Origin: an uncultured Lachnospiraceae bacterium | GTDB lineage: Bacteria; Bacillota; Clostridia; Lachnospirales; Lachnospiraceae | Direction of reading: 5' to 3' | NCBI GenBank assembly: GCA_946407725.1 | Contig: CAMJPM010000003.1 | Span: 21,230-85,229, forward strand | Length of the DNA: 64,000 nucleotides | Shown: positions 35,333 to 45,170 of the stretch, one piece after another | Layout of the letters: each line of letters begins with the position of its first letter | Position numbering within the stretch: the first letter of the stretch is position 1 | Translations under genes and position numbers: made by a program | Notes under the pieces: model-generated | The model's input: only the letters and a program-made list of their open reading frames with translations | Database searches by the model: none | What the model was told of the DNA's origin: nothing

Positions 35333-35572
35333 TACTGTGACATTGATAGCTGTGAAGCGTGAAGTTGCGGCCATGGGCCGGTATCTCCGTGGAGCGAATG
35401 TCAAGTCAAGATACTGACGGCAAGTCACTGTAGCGTATAAGTTCCGTATTTAATATGGAGAACAACGGGTTGTTTTTGAATGTGGGTAAAGAGGACACAC
35501 CCGGGAACGTGTACAGTCACCGCTTGTCGTGCTTGAGAAATAAAAAGTACGAATAAGGAGGCGACTTTTTTT
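35333..35572 (+). promoter_or_regulatory. Structured 5' leader of the S10 operon
   Basis: A ~240-nt untranslated leader. GACATT/AATGTC (35339-35344, 35397-35402) closes a domain that contains CGGCC-ATG-GGCCG (35368-35380) and CTCC-GT-GGAG (35385-35394). The later half holds no convincing ORF and ends in AAGGAGGCG. Such leaders often bind a ribosomal protein (L4 in E. coli), but I cannot match this one to a known leader. Confidence 0.55.
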
Positions 35573-35890
35573 ATGACAAATCAGGTAATGAGAATAATAC
35601 TGAAAGCTTATGATCATCAGCTTATCGATTCTTCGGCAAAGAAGATCATCGAGACGGTCAGGAAGAACGGTTCCGTTGTAAGAGGACCGGTGCCCCTTCC
35701 CACAAAGAAAGAGGTGGTTACAATTCTTCGTGCCGTACACAAGTACAAGGACTCCAGAGAGCAGTTCGAGCAGAGGACACACAAGAGGCTTATCGACATC
35801 ATCTCCCCCACACAGAAGACCGTCGACTCACTGTCCAGACTTGAGATGCCCGCAGGTGTCTATATCGACATTAAGATGAAGCAGAGCTAA
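35573..35890 (+). CDS. rpsJ: Ribosomal protein S10
   Basis: A 105-residue S10 with the canonical [18 protein letters not shown] start, [11 protein letters not shown], and THKRLIDI. It also takes part in NusB-dependent antitermination. AAGGAGG lies ~10 nt upstream across a T-run. First gene of the operon; rplC follows after 74 nt. Confidence 0.97.
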   Translation: MTNQVMRIILKAYDHQLIDSSAKKIIETVRKNGSVVRGPVPLPTKKEVVTILRAVHKYKDSREQFEQRTHKRLIDIISPTQKTVDSLSRLEMPAGVYIDIKMKQS

Positions 35891-35964
35891 GTTTTTGGTA
35901 TGATGTATGAACATCCGGAGAAGCTTAAGGCGGAGGGTGTTCCAATGCAGAAAGGTGAAAGAAA

Positions 35965-36648
35965 ATGACAAAAGCAATTTTGGCAAAGAAGATCGGGATG
36001 ACACAGATCTTCGACGAAAAGGGAGTTGTTACTCCGGTAACTGTCCTTGAGGCGGGACCCTGTACGGTAACCCAGATCAAGACAAAGGAAAATGACGGCT
36101 ATGATGCCATCCAGGTGGGCTTCGGCGACATCAAGGATAAGGTTGTTGAGAAGGATGCCGGCGGAAGCAGAAAGATTGCTCATGCACACGGAACCACAAA
36201 GGCCCTTGTAGGACATTTCAAGAAGGCCGGAACCGCAAGCAAGAAGTATTTGAGAGAGTTCAAATTTGACAACGCTTCCGAGTATCAGCTTGCGCAGGAG
36301 ATAAAGGCAGACATATTCGCAGCCGGGGATTTTGTTGACGCGACAGCCATCAGCAAGGGAAAAGGTTTCCAGGGAACCATAAAGAGACTGGGACAGCACA
36401 GAGGACCCATGAAGCACGGTTCAAAGTTCCATCGTCACCAGGGTTCAAACGGTGCCTGCTCAAGCCCCAGCCGTGTATATAAGGGTAAGGGGATGCCCGG
36501 ACATATGGGTTCAAAGAGGATCACTGTCCAGAACCTTGAGATCGTCCGTGTTGACGCTGAGAAGAACCTTATTCTTGTAAAGGGAGCAGTGCCCGGGGCA
36601 AGAAAAGCCCTTGTAACAATAAAAGAGACAGTTAAGGGCAATAAATAA
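35965..36648 (+). CDS. rplC: Ribosomal protein L3
   Basis: A 227-residue L3, an early 23S-binding protein near the peptidyl-transferase centre. [12 protein letters not shown] starts it, and [24 protein letters not shown] contributes the conserved loop with the methylated-Gln region. AAAGGTGAAAG precedes the ATG. Confidence 0.97.
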   Translation: MTKAILAKKIGMTQIFDEKGVVTPVTVLEAGPCTVTQIKTKENDGYDAIQVGFGDIKDKVVEKDAGGSRKIAHAHGTTKALVGHFKKAGTASKKYLREFKFDNASEYQLAQEIKADIFAAGDFVDATAISKGKGFQGTIKRLGQHRGPMKHGSKFHRHQGSNGACSSPSRVYKGKGMPGHMGSKRITVQNLEIVRVDAEKNLILVKGAVPGARKALVTIKETVKGNK

Positions 36649-36671
36649 TACCGGGGAAGGAGGAAAAGAAA

Positions 36672-37292
36672 TTGGCCAGTGTATCTATATACAACATGGA
36701 AGGCAAAGAAGTAGGAAGTATGGATCTTTCCGATGAGGTCTTCGGTGTAAAGGTAAACGAAAATCTTGTTCATCAGGCAGTTTTGAAGCAGCTTGCGGAT
36801 AACCGCCAGGGAACGCAGGAAGCAAAGACACGTTCCGAAGTTTCCGGAGGAGGCAGAAAGCCCTGGAAGCAGAAGGGAACCGGACATGCCCGTCAGGGAT
36901 CGACCAGGTCTCCCCAGTGGACGCACGGTGGAATGGTATTCGCTCCCGTTCCCAGGGATTATTCCTTTAAGATGAATAAGAAGGAAAAGAGGATAGCATT
37001 AAAGAGCGCTCTTACAAGCCGCGTACAGGACAACAAGTTCATCGTTCTTGATGAGATTAAGCTTGAAGAGATCAAGACAAAGAAGTTCCAGGAGATGCTT
37101 AATGCCCTTAAGGTAAATAAGGCAATGGTAATCCTTGACAGCCTTGACAGAAATGCGATCCTTTCAGCAAGGAACATTCCGGATGTCATAACAGCCCAGG
37201 TCAATACCATAAACACTTATGACATCATGAAGTACAGCACGGTCATCGCTACAAAGGCCGCTGTTGAGAAGATCCAGGAGGTGTACGCATAA
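36672..37292 (+). CDS. rplD: Ribosomal protein L4
   Basis: A 206-residue L4 with the tunnel-lining loop (GGGRKPWKQKGTGHARQGS). It begins with TTG, with GGAAGGAGG 8 nt upstream. L4 is the feedback regulator of the S10 operon in E. coli. The stop overlaps the rplW start by one base. Confidence 0.96.
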   Translation: MASVSIYNMEGKEVGSMDLSDEVFGVKVNENLVHQAVLKQLADNRQGTQEAKTRSEVSGGGRKPWKQKGTGHARQGSTRSPQWTHGGMVFAPVPRDYSFKMNKKEKRIALKSALTSRVQDNKFIVLDEIKLEEIKTKKFQEMLNALKVNKAMVILDSLDRNAILSARNIPDVITAQVNTINTYDIMKYSTVIATKAAVEKIQEVYA

Positions 37293-37591
37293 TGGCTGAC
37301 ATTAAATATTACGACGTAATACTTAAGCCTGTTGTAACAGAGAAATCCATGAACCTTCAGGCTGAGAACAAATACACCTTCCTTGTAAATCCGCAGACAA
37401 ACAAGTCACAGATCGCGGAAGCCGTTGAAAAGATGTTTGACGGCGTAAAGGTAAAGAAGGTAAATACCATGAACATACCCGGAAAGAAGAAGAGAAGGGG
37501 ACTTGTTGTGGGACGTACCGCAAAGCAGAAGAAAGCCGTTGTCACACTTACGGATGACTCAAAGGAAATAGAGATATTTACCGGGCTTTGA
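37292..37591 (+). CDS. rplW: Ribosomal protein L23
   Basis: A 99-residue L23, at the exit tunnel where trigger factor and SRP dock. ILKPVVTEKS and the NKSQIAEAVEKMF segment are conserved. It is translationally coupled to rplD (TAATG). It is followed by an unusually long 151-nt spacer. Confidence 0.96.
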   Translation: MADIKYYDVILKPVVTEKSMNLQAENKYTFLVNPQTNKSQIAEAVEKMFDGVKVKKVNTMNIPGKKKRRGLVVGRTAKQKKAVVTLTDDSKEIEIFTGL

Positions 37592-37646
37592 TGAACAGCT
37601 GACAAGCGGTAGGGACAGGAAAACAAACAAATATCTGTCACAGGTG

Positions 37647-37720
37647 CATAATGATTTTGAAAAAATCATTATGTACGCAGGCCGCAGCTTCGCGTAGCGA
37701 ACTGGAATGCTGCGGCTCTC
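37647..37720 (+). repeat. Hairpins in the L23-L2 spacer
   Basis: CATAATGATTTT-GAA-AAAATCATTATG (37647-37673) is a perfect 12-bp stem with GAA loop. It is followed by CCGCAGC/GCTGCGG around an inner TTCGC-GTA-GCGAA stem (~37681-37716). Most other gaps in this operon are under 40 nt, so this looks inserted. Confidence 0.75.
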
Positions 37721-37742
37721 AGGAAAAGGAGAAAAAATCAAA

Positions 37743-38591
37743 ATGGGAATTAAATCATATAACCCCTATACGCCCAGCAGAAGGGCTATGACGGGATCCG
37801 ATTTTTCGGAGATCACAAAGAAGACTCCTGAAAAAAGCCTCATAGTCAGACTGCCCAAGCATTCAGGACGTAATAACCAGGGCAAGATCACCGTTCGTCA
37901 CAGGGGCGGCGGTGCTACAAAGAAATACAGGATAATCGATTTCAAGAGGAATGATAAGGACGGCATTCCCGGAATCGTAAAGGGTATCGAGTACGATCCC
38001 AACAGAACGGCACGCATAGCCCTTGTGGTTTATGCAGACGGGGAAAAGAGATATATCATCGCTCCTGAAGGCTTAAAGGACGGACAGAAGATAATGAACG
38101 GTCCCGAAGCAGAAGTAAGGATCGGCAACTGTCTTCCTCTCGAAGCTATACCGGTAGGAACAAATGTCCATAATATCGAGCTGAAGCCCGGCCATGGCGG
38201 CCAGATGGTACGTTCCGCAGGCGCTACAGCACAGCTTATGGCGAAGGAAGGAAAGTATGCTACTTTAAGGCTTCCCTCCGGAGAAATGAGAATGGTTCCT
38301 ATTTCCTGCAGGGCAACAGTAGGCACGGTTGGCAATATTGATCACAGCCTTATTAATTACGGTAAAGCCGGCCGCATACGTCACATGGGTATCAGACCTC
38401 ATGTCCGCGGTTCAGTCATGAACCCCAATGACCACCCTCACGGAGGTGGAGAGGGACGTTCACCCATCGGTCGTCCGGGCCCGTGTACACCTTGGGGCAA
38501 GCCTGCTCTCGGTCTTAAGACCAGGAAGAAGAACAAGGCTTCAAATAAGCTTATCGTAAGAAGAAGAAACGGAAAGGCTCTTAACGCTTAA
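37743..38591 (+). CDS. rplB: Ribosomal protein L2
   Basis: A 282-residue L2, needed for subunit joining and peptidyl transfer. [16 protein letters not shown] and the C-terminal [15 protein letters not shown] with the essential His are present. The ATG at 37743 (canonical [14 protein letters not shown]) follows AAAAGGAG; the earlier ATG at 37707 is inside the spacer hairpin. Confidence 0.97.
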   Translation: MGIKSYNPYTPSRRAMTGSDFSEITKKTPEKSLIVRLPKHSGRNNQGKITVRHRGGGATKKYRIIDFKRNDKDGIPGIVKGIEYDPNRTARIALVVYADGEKRYIIAPEGLKDGQKIMNGPEAEVRIGNCLPLEAIPVGTNVHNIELKPGHGGQMVRSAGATAQLMAKEGKYATLRLPSGEMRMVPISCRATVGTVGNIDHSLINYGKAGRIRHMGIRPHVRGSVMNPNDHPHGGGEGRSPIGRPGPCTPWGKPALGLKTRKKNKASNKLIVRRRNGKALNA

Positions 38592-38614
38592 CCGGTAATT
38601 AAGGAGGAAGATTA

Positions 38615-38890
38615 ATGTCACGATCACTTAAAAAAGGGCCCTTTGCAGATGCAAATCTCTTGAAGAAGATTGATGAAATGAATAAGGCGGACAATAAGGA
38701 CGTTATAAAGACCTGGTCACGCCGTTCCACCATCTTCCCTTCATTTGTTGGACATACCATTGCGGTTCACGATGGAAGGAAGCATGTTCCGGTATATATC
38801 ACGGAAGACATGGTAGGACATAAACTCGGCGAATTTGTTGCCACCCGTACATACAGGGGACATTCAGGCAACTCATCATCAGTAAAGTAA
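38615..38890 (+). CDS. rpsS: Ribosomal protein S19
   Basis: A 91-residue S19 in the 30S head, contacting S13. [11 protein letters not shown] and [20 protein letters not shown] are conserved. AAGGAGGAAG precedes the ATG. rplV follows after 28 nt. Confidence 0.97.
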   Translation: MSRSLKKGPFADANLLKKIDEMNKADNKDVIKTWSRRSTIFPSFVGHTIAVHDGRKHVPVYITEDMVGHKLGEFVATRTYRGHSGNSSSVK

Positions 38891-38918
38891 GGATAAGACT
38901 GAAAGGAGGTTAAATCCA

Positions 38919-39338
38919 ATGGCAAAAGGACATCGTTCCCAGATCAAAAGAGAAAGAAATGCAAATAAGGATACCAGACCGTCAGCAAAGTTATCCTATG
39001 CCAGGATCCCTGTACAGAAAGCCTGCTTTGTACTTGATGCCGTAAGAGGCAAGAGCTACGAAGAGGCAAAGGGTATTCTTATGTACAACCCCAGATATGC
39101 TTCCGGAGTAATCTTAAAGCTTCTGGAATCTGCTGCAGCAAACGCAGAGAACAACAACGGACTGAACAAAGAGGATCTGTATATCGCGGAATGCTTCGCA
39201 ACTCCCGGGCCCATGCTGAAGAGAATTCAGCCCAGGGCACAGGGCAGGGCATACAGGATCTTTAAGAGAATGTGTCATCTGAATGTTGTACTTGACGTTA
39301 GAAATAAGGGAGGTCTCCAGAATGGGTCAGAAAGTTAA
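38919..39338 (+). CDS. rplV: Ribosomal protein L22
   Basis: A 139-residue L22, lining the exit tunnel. [20 protein letters not shown] and the beta-hairpin [17 protein letters not shown] are clear. The N-terminus is slightly longer than E. coli L22 (110), common in Clostridia. AAAGGAGG RBS. Its end overlaps rpsC by 17 nt. Confidence 0.96.
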   Translation: MAKGHRSQIKRERNANKDTRPSAKLSYARIPVQKACFVLDAVRGKSYEEAKGILMYNPRYASGVILKLLESAAANAENNNGLNKEDLYIAECFATPGPMLKRIQPRAQGRAYRIFKRMCHLNVVLDVRNKGGLQNGSES

Positions 39339-40002
39339 TCCCCACGGTTTAAGAGTAGGTATCATTAAAGACTGGGATTCAAAATGGTACGCAGAAGGTG
39401 ATTTTGCGGACTATCTCGTAGAAGATTATAAGATCAGGGATTACCTGAAGAAAAAGCTCTATTCGGCAGGAATCTCAAGGATAGAGATTGAGAGATCGGC
39501 AGGAAGAGTAAGGGCTACGATATTTACTTCAAAGCCCGGTGTGATAATCGGTAAGAACGGAAAAGACATAGAGGAAACAAAGGCTGTGCTTCAGAGGAAG
39601 ACCGGGAAGAATATCGACATCGATATCAAGCAGGTTAAGCGCCCCGATCTCGATGCCCAGCTTGTTGCTGAGAACATCGCACAGCAGCTTGAGAACCGTG
39701 TAAGTTTCCGCCGCGCCATGAAGTCCGCCATGCAGAGGACAATGAAGAACGGCGCAAAGGGAATCAAGTCATCTGTTTCAGGAAGACTTGGCGGTGCGGA
39801 CATAGCCAGAAGAGAGTTCTACTCAGACGGTACCATCCCTCTTCAGACACTCCGTGCAGATATCGACTATGGTTTTGCCGAGGCAGATACCACATATGGA
39901 AAAGTAGGCGTAAAGGTTTGGATCTACAAGGGTGAGATCCTTCCTGAGAAGAATAAAGAGGCGAATAACACTGCCTCCGCAAGAGAAGGGGGAGATCAGT
40001 AA
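39322..40002 (+). CDS. rpsC: Ribosomal protein S3
   Basis: A 226-residue S3 at the mRNA entry site. The start [14 protein letters not shown] is canonical, and the KH domain carries [11 protein letters not shown]. The ATG at 39322 with GGGAGG before it is chosen over an in-frame TTG at 39283 inside rplV. The stop overlaps the rplP start. Confidence 0.97.
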   Translation: MGQKVNPHGLRVGIIKDWDSKWYAEGDFADYLVEDYKIRDYLKKKLYSAGISRIEIERSAGRVRATIFTSKPGVIIGKNGKDIEETKAVLQRKTGKNIDIDIKQVKRPDLDAQLVAENIAQQLENRVSFRRAMKSAMQRTMKNGAKGIKSSVSGRLGGADIARREFYSDGTIPLQTLRADIDYGFAEADTTYGKVGVKVWIYKGEILPEKNKEANNTASAREGGDQ

Positions 40003-40448
40003 TGTTAATGCCCAAGAGAGTTAAGCATCGTAAGCAGATGCGCGGTTCCCTTAAGGGAAAAGCAAACAGCGGAAATACCATTACCTATGGTGAATACGGA
40101 ATAGTTGCCCTTGAACCTGTATGGGTTCGTTCAAACCAGATAGAAGCAGCCCGTGTAGCTATGACAAGATACGTGAAGCGTGGCGGTAAGGTCTGGATAA
40201 AGATATTCCCGGATAAGCCCATTACAGCAAAGCCCGCTGAAACAAGAATGGGTTCCGGAAAAGGAGCTGTAGATTACTGGGTAGCTGTTGTAAAGCCCGG
40301 ACGTGTAATGTTCGAAATAGCAGGTGTACCTGAGGATACGGCAAGAGAAGCTCTTCGTCTTGCATCACACAAGCTTCCCTGCAAGTGCAAGATCGTAAGT
40401 AAAGAGGATCTCCTCTCCCAGGTTAAAGAAAAAGGCGGTGACATCTGA
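40002..40448 (+). CDS. rplP: Ribosomal protein L16
   Basis: A 148-residue L16, stabilising the A-site tRNA elbow. [14 protein letters not shown] and the [19 protein letters not shown] loop (site of Arg hydroxylation in E. coli) are present. Coupled both to rpsC (TAATG) and to rpmC (TGATG). Confidence 0.97.
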   Translation: MLMPKRVKHRKQMRGSLKGKANSGNTITYGEYGIVALEPVWVRSNQIEAARVAMTRYVKRGGKVWIKIFPDKPITAKPAETRMGSGKGAVDYWVAVVKPGRVMFEIAGVPEDTAREALRLASHKLPCKCKIVSKEDLLSQVKEKGGDI

Positions 40449-40654
40449 TGAAGACTGATAATTATGTTAAGGATCTGAGAGATAAATCGGTTTCTGAGCT
40501 GGGTGAAGCACTTACAGCCGCAAAAAAGGAATTGTTCAATTTGAGGTTCCAGAATGCGACCAATCAGCTTGACAATACCAGCAGGATCAGGGAAGTGAGA
40601 AAGAACATTGCCAGAATACAGACGGTCATTACTGAAGCGTCTGCGAAATCCTGA
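40448..40654 (+). CDS. rpmC: Ribosomal protein L29
   Basis: A 68-residue L29, two antiparallel helices near the exit tunnel. [19 protein letters not shown] is the family signature. It overlaps rplP by one base; rpsQ follows after 23 nt. Confidence 0.95.
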   Translation: MKTDNYVKDLRDKSVSELGEALTAAKKELFNLRFQNATNQLDNTSRIREVRKNIARIQTVITEASAKS

Positions 40655-40677
40655 GATTCATTAAGGAGACCATAGAA

Positions 40678-40938
40678 ATGATTACAGAGAGAAATTTGAG
40701 AAAGACCCGTACCGGTAAGGTAGTGAGCAACAAAATGGATAAGACCATCACGGTTGCAGTAGTGGATAACGTAAGGCATCCGCTCTATAAGAAGATCGTG
40801 AAGCGTACATATAAGCTTAAGGCTGAAGATGCAAAGAATGAGTGCAATATCGGCGACACCGTTACGGTTATGGAGACAAGGCCTTTAAGTAAGACCAAGA
40901 GGTGGAGGCTTGTTGAGATCCTTGAGAGGGCAAAGTGA
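40678..40938 (+). CDS. rpsQ: Ribosomal protein S17
   Basis: An 86-residue S17 binding 16S r[22 protein letters not shown] and [20 protein letters not shown] are diagnostic. AAGGAGAC precedes the ATG. A 78-nt gap to rplN holds nothing notable. Confidence 0.96.
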   Translation: MITERNLRKTRTGKVVSNKMDKTITVAVVDNVRHPLYKKIVKRTYKLKAEDAKNECNIGDTVTVMETRPLSKTKRWRLVEILERAK

Positions 40939-41016
40939 TCCGTGGCCGGATGCTTATTCCTGAAGGATATGAGATGTGATTAAAGGGAAATCCTTTTAAA
41001 GATAAGGAGTTTTGAC

Positions 41017-41385
41017 ATGGTACAGCAGGAAACCAGATTAAAGGTCGCAGATAATACCGGCGCCAAGGAAGTCCTTTGCATCAGGGTTATGGGCGGCTCG
41101 ACCAGGAGATATGCCGGAGTTGGAGACATCATAGTCGCTTCTGTCAAAGATGCAACACCCGGCGGAGTTGTTAAAAAGGGTGATGTGGTCAAAGCGGTTG
41201 TAGTCCGCACAGTTAAGAGCATTCGCCGTAAGGACGGTTCATATATCCGTTTCGATGACAATGCTGCAGTCATCATCAAGGATGACATGACACCCAGGGG
41301 AACACGTATTTTTGGACCGGTTGCACGTGAACTTCGTGATAAACACTTCATGAAGATCGTATCCCTTGCACCGGAAGTATTGTGA
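41017..41385 (+). CDS. rplN: Ribosomal protein L14
   Basis: A 122-residue L14 at the subunit interface. [17 protein letters not shown] opens it and [15 protein letters not shown] closes it; the length is exact for the family. ATAAGGAG lies before the ATG. Confidence 0.97.
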   Translation: MVQQETRLKVADNTGAKEVLCIRVMGGSTRRYAGVGDIIVASVKDATPGGVVKKGDVVKAVVVRTVKSIRRKDGSYIRFDDNAAVIIKDDMTPRGTRIFGPVARELRDKHFMKIVSLAPEVL

Positions 41386-41400
41386 CAGGGAGGGATCATC

Positions 41401-41712
41401 ATGGCAACAATGAGAATTAAAAAGGGTGACACGGTTCAGGTCATCGCCGGAAAGGATAAGGGTAAGAGCGGAAGAGTGATCTCCGTGGATTACAAAAAGA
41501 ACAGGGTTCTGGTTGAGGGCATCAATATGATAGCCAAGCACGAGAAACCCTCGGTAACAAACCAGGATGGCGGTATTGTACACAAGGAAGCTATGCTGGA
41601 TCTGAGCAACGTAATGTTTGAGCATAAGGGCAAGCCTGTCAGGATCGGTTTCAGGGTCGAGGGAGAAAAGAAGATCCGCTTTGACCGCAAGACCGGCGAG
41701 GCAGTGGACTAA
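41401..41712 (+). CDS. rplX: Ribosomal protein L24
   Basis: A 103-residue L24, an assembly initiator for the 50S subunit. The KOW motif [18 protein letters not shown] is intact. GGGAGGG RBS; spacing 15 nt after rplN. Confidence 0.96.
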   Translation: MATMRIKKGDTVQVIAGKDKGKSGRVISVDYKKNRVLVEGINMIAKHEKPSVTNQDGGIVHKEAMLDLSNVMFEHKGKPVRIGFRVEGEKKIRFDRKTGEAVD

Positions 41713-41731
41713 ACTTTAGGAGGTAAGAGAT

Positions 41732-42271
41732 TTGAGCAGACTGAGAGAACAGTACCAGACAGAGATCGTACCGGCCATGTCGAAGAAGTTTGGTTATAAA
41801 AATGTAATGGAAGTTCCGAAGCTCGAAAAGATCGTTGTAAATATGGGCGTCGGCGAGGCCAAGGAAAATGTGAAGATACTTGATTCCGCAGTGGCTGATC
41901 TGCAGGTCATCACTGGCCAGAAGGCAGTCATCACCAAGGCAAAGAAGGCTGTGGCAAACTTCAAGATCAGGGAGGGAATGCCTATAGGATGTAAGGTTAC
42001 TCTCCGTGGCGAGAGGATGTATGAGTTCTTCGACCGCCTTGTAAACCTGGCGCTTCCCCGTGTGCGTGACTTCCGTGGCGTAAGTGCGGATTCATTTGAC
42101 GGCAGAGGAAATTATGCCCTCGGTATAAAGGAACAGCTCATATTCCCCGAGATCGAATATGATAAGATCGATAAGGTAAGGGGTATGGACATTATCGTAG
42201 TTACTACCGCAAGGACAGATGAGGAAGCAAGAGAACTGTTAAGGCTTTTCAACATGCCTTTTGCTAAATGA
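41732..42271 (+). CDS. rplE: Ribosomal protein L5
   Basis: A 179-residue L5, binding 5S r[17 protein letters not shown] and [20 protein letters not shown] are the hallmarks. It starts with TTG after TAGGAGGTAAG. rpsN follows after 19 nt. Confidence 0.96.
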   Translation: MSRLREQYQTEIVPAMSKKFGYKNVMEVPKLEKIVVNMGVGEAKENVKILDSAVADLQVITGQKAVITKAKKAVANFKIREGMPIGCKVTLRGERMYEFFDRLVNLALPRVRDFRGVSADSFDGRGNYALGIKEQLIFPEIEYDKIDKVRGMDIIVVTTARTDEEARELLRLFNMPFAK

Positions 42272-42290
42272 TTAAGGAGGATTATTTATA

Positions 42291-42476
42291 ATGGCTAAGT
42301 TATCCATGAAGCTTAAGCAGCAGAGAAAGCCCAAGTTCTCTACAAGAGCATATACACGCTGCAAGATCTGCGGACGTCCCCATGCGGTTCTCCGTAAGTA
42401 TGGCATATGTCGTGTTTGTTTCAGGGAACTTGCATATAAGGGACAGATCCCGGGTGTTAAGAAGGCATCCTGGTAA
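42291..42476 (+). CDS. rpsZ: Ribosomal protein S14, zinc-binding type
   Basis: A 61-residue S14 of the short type Z. C24, C27, C40 and C43 form the zinc ribbon (CKIC...CRVC). Zinc-type S14 is usual in Gram-positives; a zinc-free paralog may exist elsewhere. AAGGAGGA RBS. Confidence 0.97.
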   Translation: MAKLSMKLKQQRKPKFSTRAYTRCKICGRPHAVLRKYGICRVCFRELAYKGQIPGVKKASW

Positions 42477-42504
42477 GTAAGGGTACAGGAGGTAAAGTAA
42501 GGAA

Positions 42505-42906
42505 ATGACTACAAATGATCCTATTGCGGATATGCTCACAAGAATCCGTAATGCAAATACTGTAAAGCATGATACGGTCGATATCCCTTCATCAAAGATG
42601 AAGCTTGCCATAGCTGATATCCTTGTGGATGAGGGTTATGTAAAGAAATATGATCTTGTTCAGAACGGGAATTTTAAGGATATAAGGATCACACTTAAGT
42701 ATGCTGATGATAAGAATACAAGAGTGATCTCAGGCCTTAAGAGGATCAGCAAGCCGGGACTCCGGGTTTATGCCGGAAGAGACAAGCTCCCCAAGGTTCT
42801 GGGCGGACTCGGAATTGCCATTCTTTCAACAAATCAGGGAGTTATTACTGACAAGAAGGCAAGGGAACTCAATGTTGGCGGCGAAGTGCTGGCGTTCGTT
42901 TGGTGA
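42505..42906 (+). CDS. rpsH: Ribosomal protein S8
   Basis: A 133-residue S8, a central-domain 16S binder and, in E. coli, the repressor of the spc operon. [13 protein letters not shown] starts it and GGEVLAFVW ends it, so the gene is complete although a palindromic element begins right at its stop codon. Confidence 0.97.
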   Translation: MTTNDPIADMLTRIRNANTVKHDTVDIPSSKMKLAIADILVDEGYVKKYDLVQNGNFKDIRITLKYADDKNTRVISGLKRISKPGLRVYAGRDKLPKVLGGLGIAILSTNQGVITDKKARELNVGGEVLAFVW

Positions 42907-43042
42907 AATGTCCGGTGGACGTTTTACGCCCCCGCTTACGAGCGCTGAGCGCGAGTGGGGGCCGGAGAAAATGTCCGGTGGACATTTCACGGGCACGTTT
43001 TGATGCGCCGAGCGCATCAGTGCCCCGGATAAACGTCCGGAA
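42905..43042 (+). mobile_element. Nested palindromic element between S8 and L6
   Basis: A 173-nt gap in a tightly packed operon. It contains GTCC-GGT-GGAC (42910-42920); an arm pair CCCCCGCT/AGTGGGGG (one wobble, ~42929-42962); AAATGTCC-GGT-GGACATTT (42969-42987); and GGGCA/TGCCC (42991-42995, 43021-43025) enclosing TGATGCG/CGCATCA (43001-43007, 43013-43019). The outer GGACGTTT (42917-) and AAACGTCC (43031-) can also pair, folding the whole unit. The GGGCA...TGCCC module recurs at 57691-57730. No ORF is credible. Likely a small non-autonomous repeat inserted into the operon. Confidence 0.7.
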
Positions 43043-43079
43043 GTCGTAGAATAGAAAAATAAGACAGGAGGTTGCGGGC

Positions 43080-43619
43080 ATGTCACGAATCGGAAAAATG
43101 CCTATCGCGATCCCGAACGGTGTAACCGTTGAGGTCGCAGAAAATAACAATGTGACTGTAAAGGGACCCAAGGGTACCCTTACAAGGACGCTTCCGTCAG
43201 TACTGCAGATAAAGCAGGAAAACGGCGAACTCAAGGTGGAGCGTCCCAACGATGAAAAGGAGACCAGGGCCTTACACGGGCTTACAAGGGCTCTTATCAA
43301 CAACATGGTTGTTGGAGTTACAGACGGATATACAAAGATCCTTGAGATCAACGGTGTAGGTTACAGAGCCTTAAAGCAGGGCAAGAAGCTTACACTTACT
43401 CTCGGATATTCACATCCCGTAGAGATGGAAGACCCTGAGGGCATTGAAACCAAGGTTACAGATAACAAGATCGAGGTTTCCGGCATAGACAAGGAAAAGG
43501 TTGGCCAGTATGCAGCCATCATCAGGGACAAGAAGAGACCTGAGCCTTACAAGGGCAAAGGAATCAAGTATTCTACTGAAACCATCAGGCGTAAAGTCGG
43601 CAAGGCCGGTAAGAAATAA
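43080..43619 (+). CDS. rplF: Ribosomal protein L6
   Basis: A 179-residue L6 near the factor-binding centre. [14 protein letters not shown] opens it and [16 protein letters not shown] is the C-terminal signature. CAGGAGG lies before the ATG, downstream of the inserted element, so translation signals are intact. Confidence 0.97.
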   Translation: MSRIGKMPIAIPNGVTVEVAENNNVTVKGPKGTLTRTLPSVLQIKQENGELKVERPNDEKETRALHGLTRALINNMVVGVTDGYTKILEINGVGYRALKQGKKLTLTLGYSHPVEMEDPEGIETKVTDNKIEVSGIDKEKVGQYAAIIRDKKRPEPYKGKGIKYSTETIRRKVGKAGKK

Positions 43620-43638
43620 TCGGGAGGCTTAGATAATC

Positions 43639-44007
43639 ATGATAAGGAAAAAATCAAGGACGTTAGTTCGTGAAAAGAAGCATATGAGGATCCGCAATCA
43701 CTTAAGCGGAACACCCGCAAGGCCAAGGCTCTCGGTTTTCAGAAGCAACAAGCATATGTATGCGCAGGTTATCGATGATGAGGCTGCCAATACTCTTGTA
43801 GCAGCTTCCACTACTGAAAAGGACATAAGAAGCGCTCTTAAGTATACTGATGATGTTGAAGCAGCAAAATACCTTGGCACTGTAATAGCAAAGAGGACGT
43901 TGGAAAAGGGCATCAGCGAGGTTGTCTTCGACAGAGGCGGCTTTATCTACCAGGGCAAGATCAAGGCTCTTGCAGATGCTGCCAGAGAAGAAGGACTTAA
44001 GTTTTAA
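43639..44007 (+). CDS. rplR: Ribosomal protein L18
   Basis: A 122-residue L18, a 5S rRNA binder. [21 protein letters not shown] and the C-terminal [21 protein letters not shown] are family hallmarks. GGGAGG RBS. Confidence 0.97.
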   Translation: MIRKKSRTLVREKKHMRIRNHLSGTPARPRLSVFRSNKHMYAQVIDDEAANTLVAASTTEKDIRSALKYTDDVEAAKYLGTVIAKRTLEKGISEVVFDRGGFIYQGKIKALADAAREEGLKF

Positions 44008-44021
44008 GGAGGAAGAAGACA

Positions 44022-44531
44022 ATGAAGCACAGTGTGATCGATGCAGGCAGCCTTGAACTTGAAGACAAGGTTGTTACCATAAAGAGAGTAACCAAGGTTG
44101 TTAAGGGCGGACGTAATATGCGTTTCTCAGCTCTGGTAGTGCTTGGTGACAGGAACGGACACGTTGGCGTAGGCCTTGGAAAAGCAGCTGAAATACCTGA
44201 AGCTATCCGCAAGGGTAAGGAAGATGCAGCAAAAAAGCTTATAAATGTGGCAATTGACGATAACGGATCCATCACCTATGACTACACAGGAAAATTCGGA
44301 GGAGCATCCATTCTCTTAAAGAAGGCTCCCGAAGGTACCGGTATCATCGCAGGTGGTCCTGCCCGTATAGTCTGCGAACTTGCAGGCATCAGGAACATCC
44401 GTACCAAGTCCCTGGGATCCAATAATAAGCAGAATGTTGTACTCGCTGCCATCAACGCCCTTCAGGAGATTAAATCTCCCGGAGAGATAGCAGCCCTTCG
44501 TGGTAAGACAGTAGAAGAGATAAGCGGTTAA
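44022..44531 (+). CDS. rpsE: Ribosomal protein S5
   Basis: A 169-residue S5, affecting decoding fidelity. [17 protein letters not shown] and [17 protein letters not shown] are clear, with [15 protein letters not shown] late. AAGGAGGAAG precedes the ATG. Confidence 0.97.
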   Translation: MKHSVIDAGSLELEDKVVTIKRVTKVVKGGRNMRFSALVVLGDRNGHVGVGLGKAAEIPEAIRKGKEDAAKKLINVAIDDNGSITYDYTGKFGGASILLKKAPEGTGIIAGGPARIVCELAGIRNIRTKSLGSNNKQNVVLAAINALQEIKSPGEIAALRGKTVEEISG

Positions 44532-44542
44532 GGAGGCAGGAA

Positions 44543-44725
44543 ATGGCAGGCAAATTAAAGGTAACTCTTATAAAGTCCCCTATCGGTGCCATCCCGAAGC
44601 ATAAAGCCACAGTAGAGGCTCTGGGTCTCAGAAGGCCCAATAAATTCGTGGAGCTGCCCGATAATGAATCAGTACGCGGAATGTGCAATGCTGTAAAGCA
44701 CATGGTAAAGGTAGAGGAGATCTGA
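44543..44725 (+). CDS. rpmD: Ribosomal protein L30
   Basis: A 60-residue L30. [20 protein letters not shown] and the ALGLRRPNK segment match the family. AAGGAGGCAG RBS; one base separates it from rplO. Confidence 0.96.
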   Translation: MAGKLKVTLIKSPIGAIPKHKATVEALGLRRPNKFVELPDNESVRGMCNAVKHMVKVEEI

Positions 44726-44726
44726 T

Positions 44727-45170
44727 ATGGAATTATTTAATTTAAGGCCCGCACCCGGTGCAAAGCATAAAGAAAATTTCCGCAGGGGCCGCGGACATGG
44801 ATCCGGAAACGGAAAAACTGCAGGCTACGGACACAAGGGTCAGAAGGCCCGTTCAGGCGCCCCCAGGACAGGTTTTGAAGGCGGACAGATGCCTCTTTAC
44901 AGAAGACTGCCCAAGAGGGGATTTAAGAACTATAACAGAAAGAATATCGTATGCTTGAATGTTGCTACACTTGAGCAGTATTACGAAGACGGAGCAACTG
45001 TTGTAAGCGAAGATCTCATTGAAAGAGGTATCATCAGGGATACCTATGACGGACTGAAGATCCTCGGCAACGGAGATATAACAAAGAAGCTTACAGTAAA
45101 GGCAAATGCTTTTTCAGCTTCTGCAAAGGAAAAGATCGAAGCTGCAGGTGGGAAAGCTGAGGTGATCTGA
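44727..45170 (+). CDS. rplO: Ribosomal protein L15
   Basis: A 147-residue L15, a late 50S assembly protein. Its Gly/Arg/Lys-rich N-terminal tail ([20 protein letters not shown]) and [15 protein letters not shown] are diagnostic. The stop overlaps the secY start by one base. Confidence 0.97.
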   Translation: MELFNLRPAPGAKHKENFRRGRGHGSGNGKTAGYGHKGQKARSGAPRTGFEGGQMPLYRRLPKRGFKNYNRKNIVCLNVATLEQYYEDGATVVSEDLIERGIIRDTYDGLKILGNGDITKKLTVKANAFSASAKEKIEAAGGKAEVI

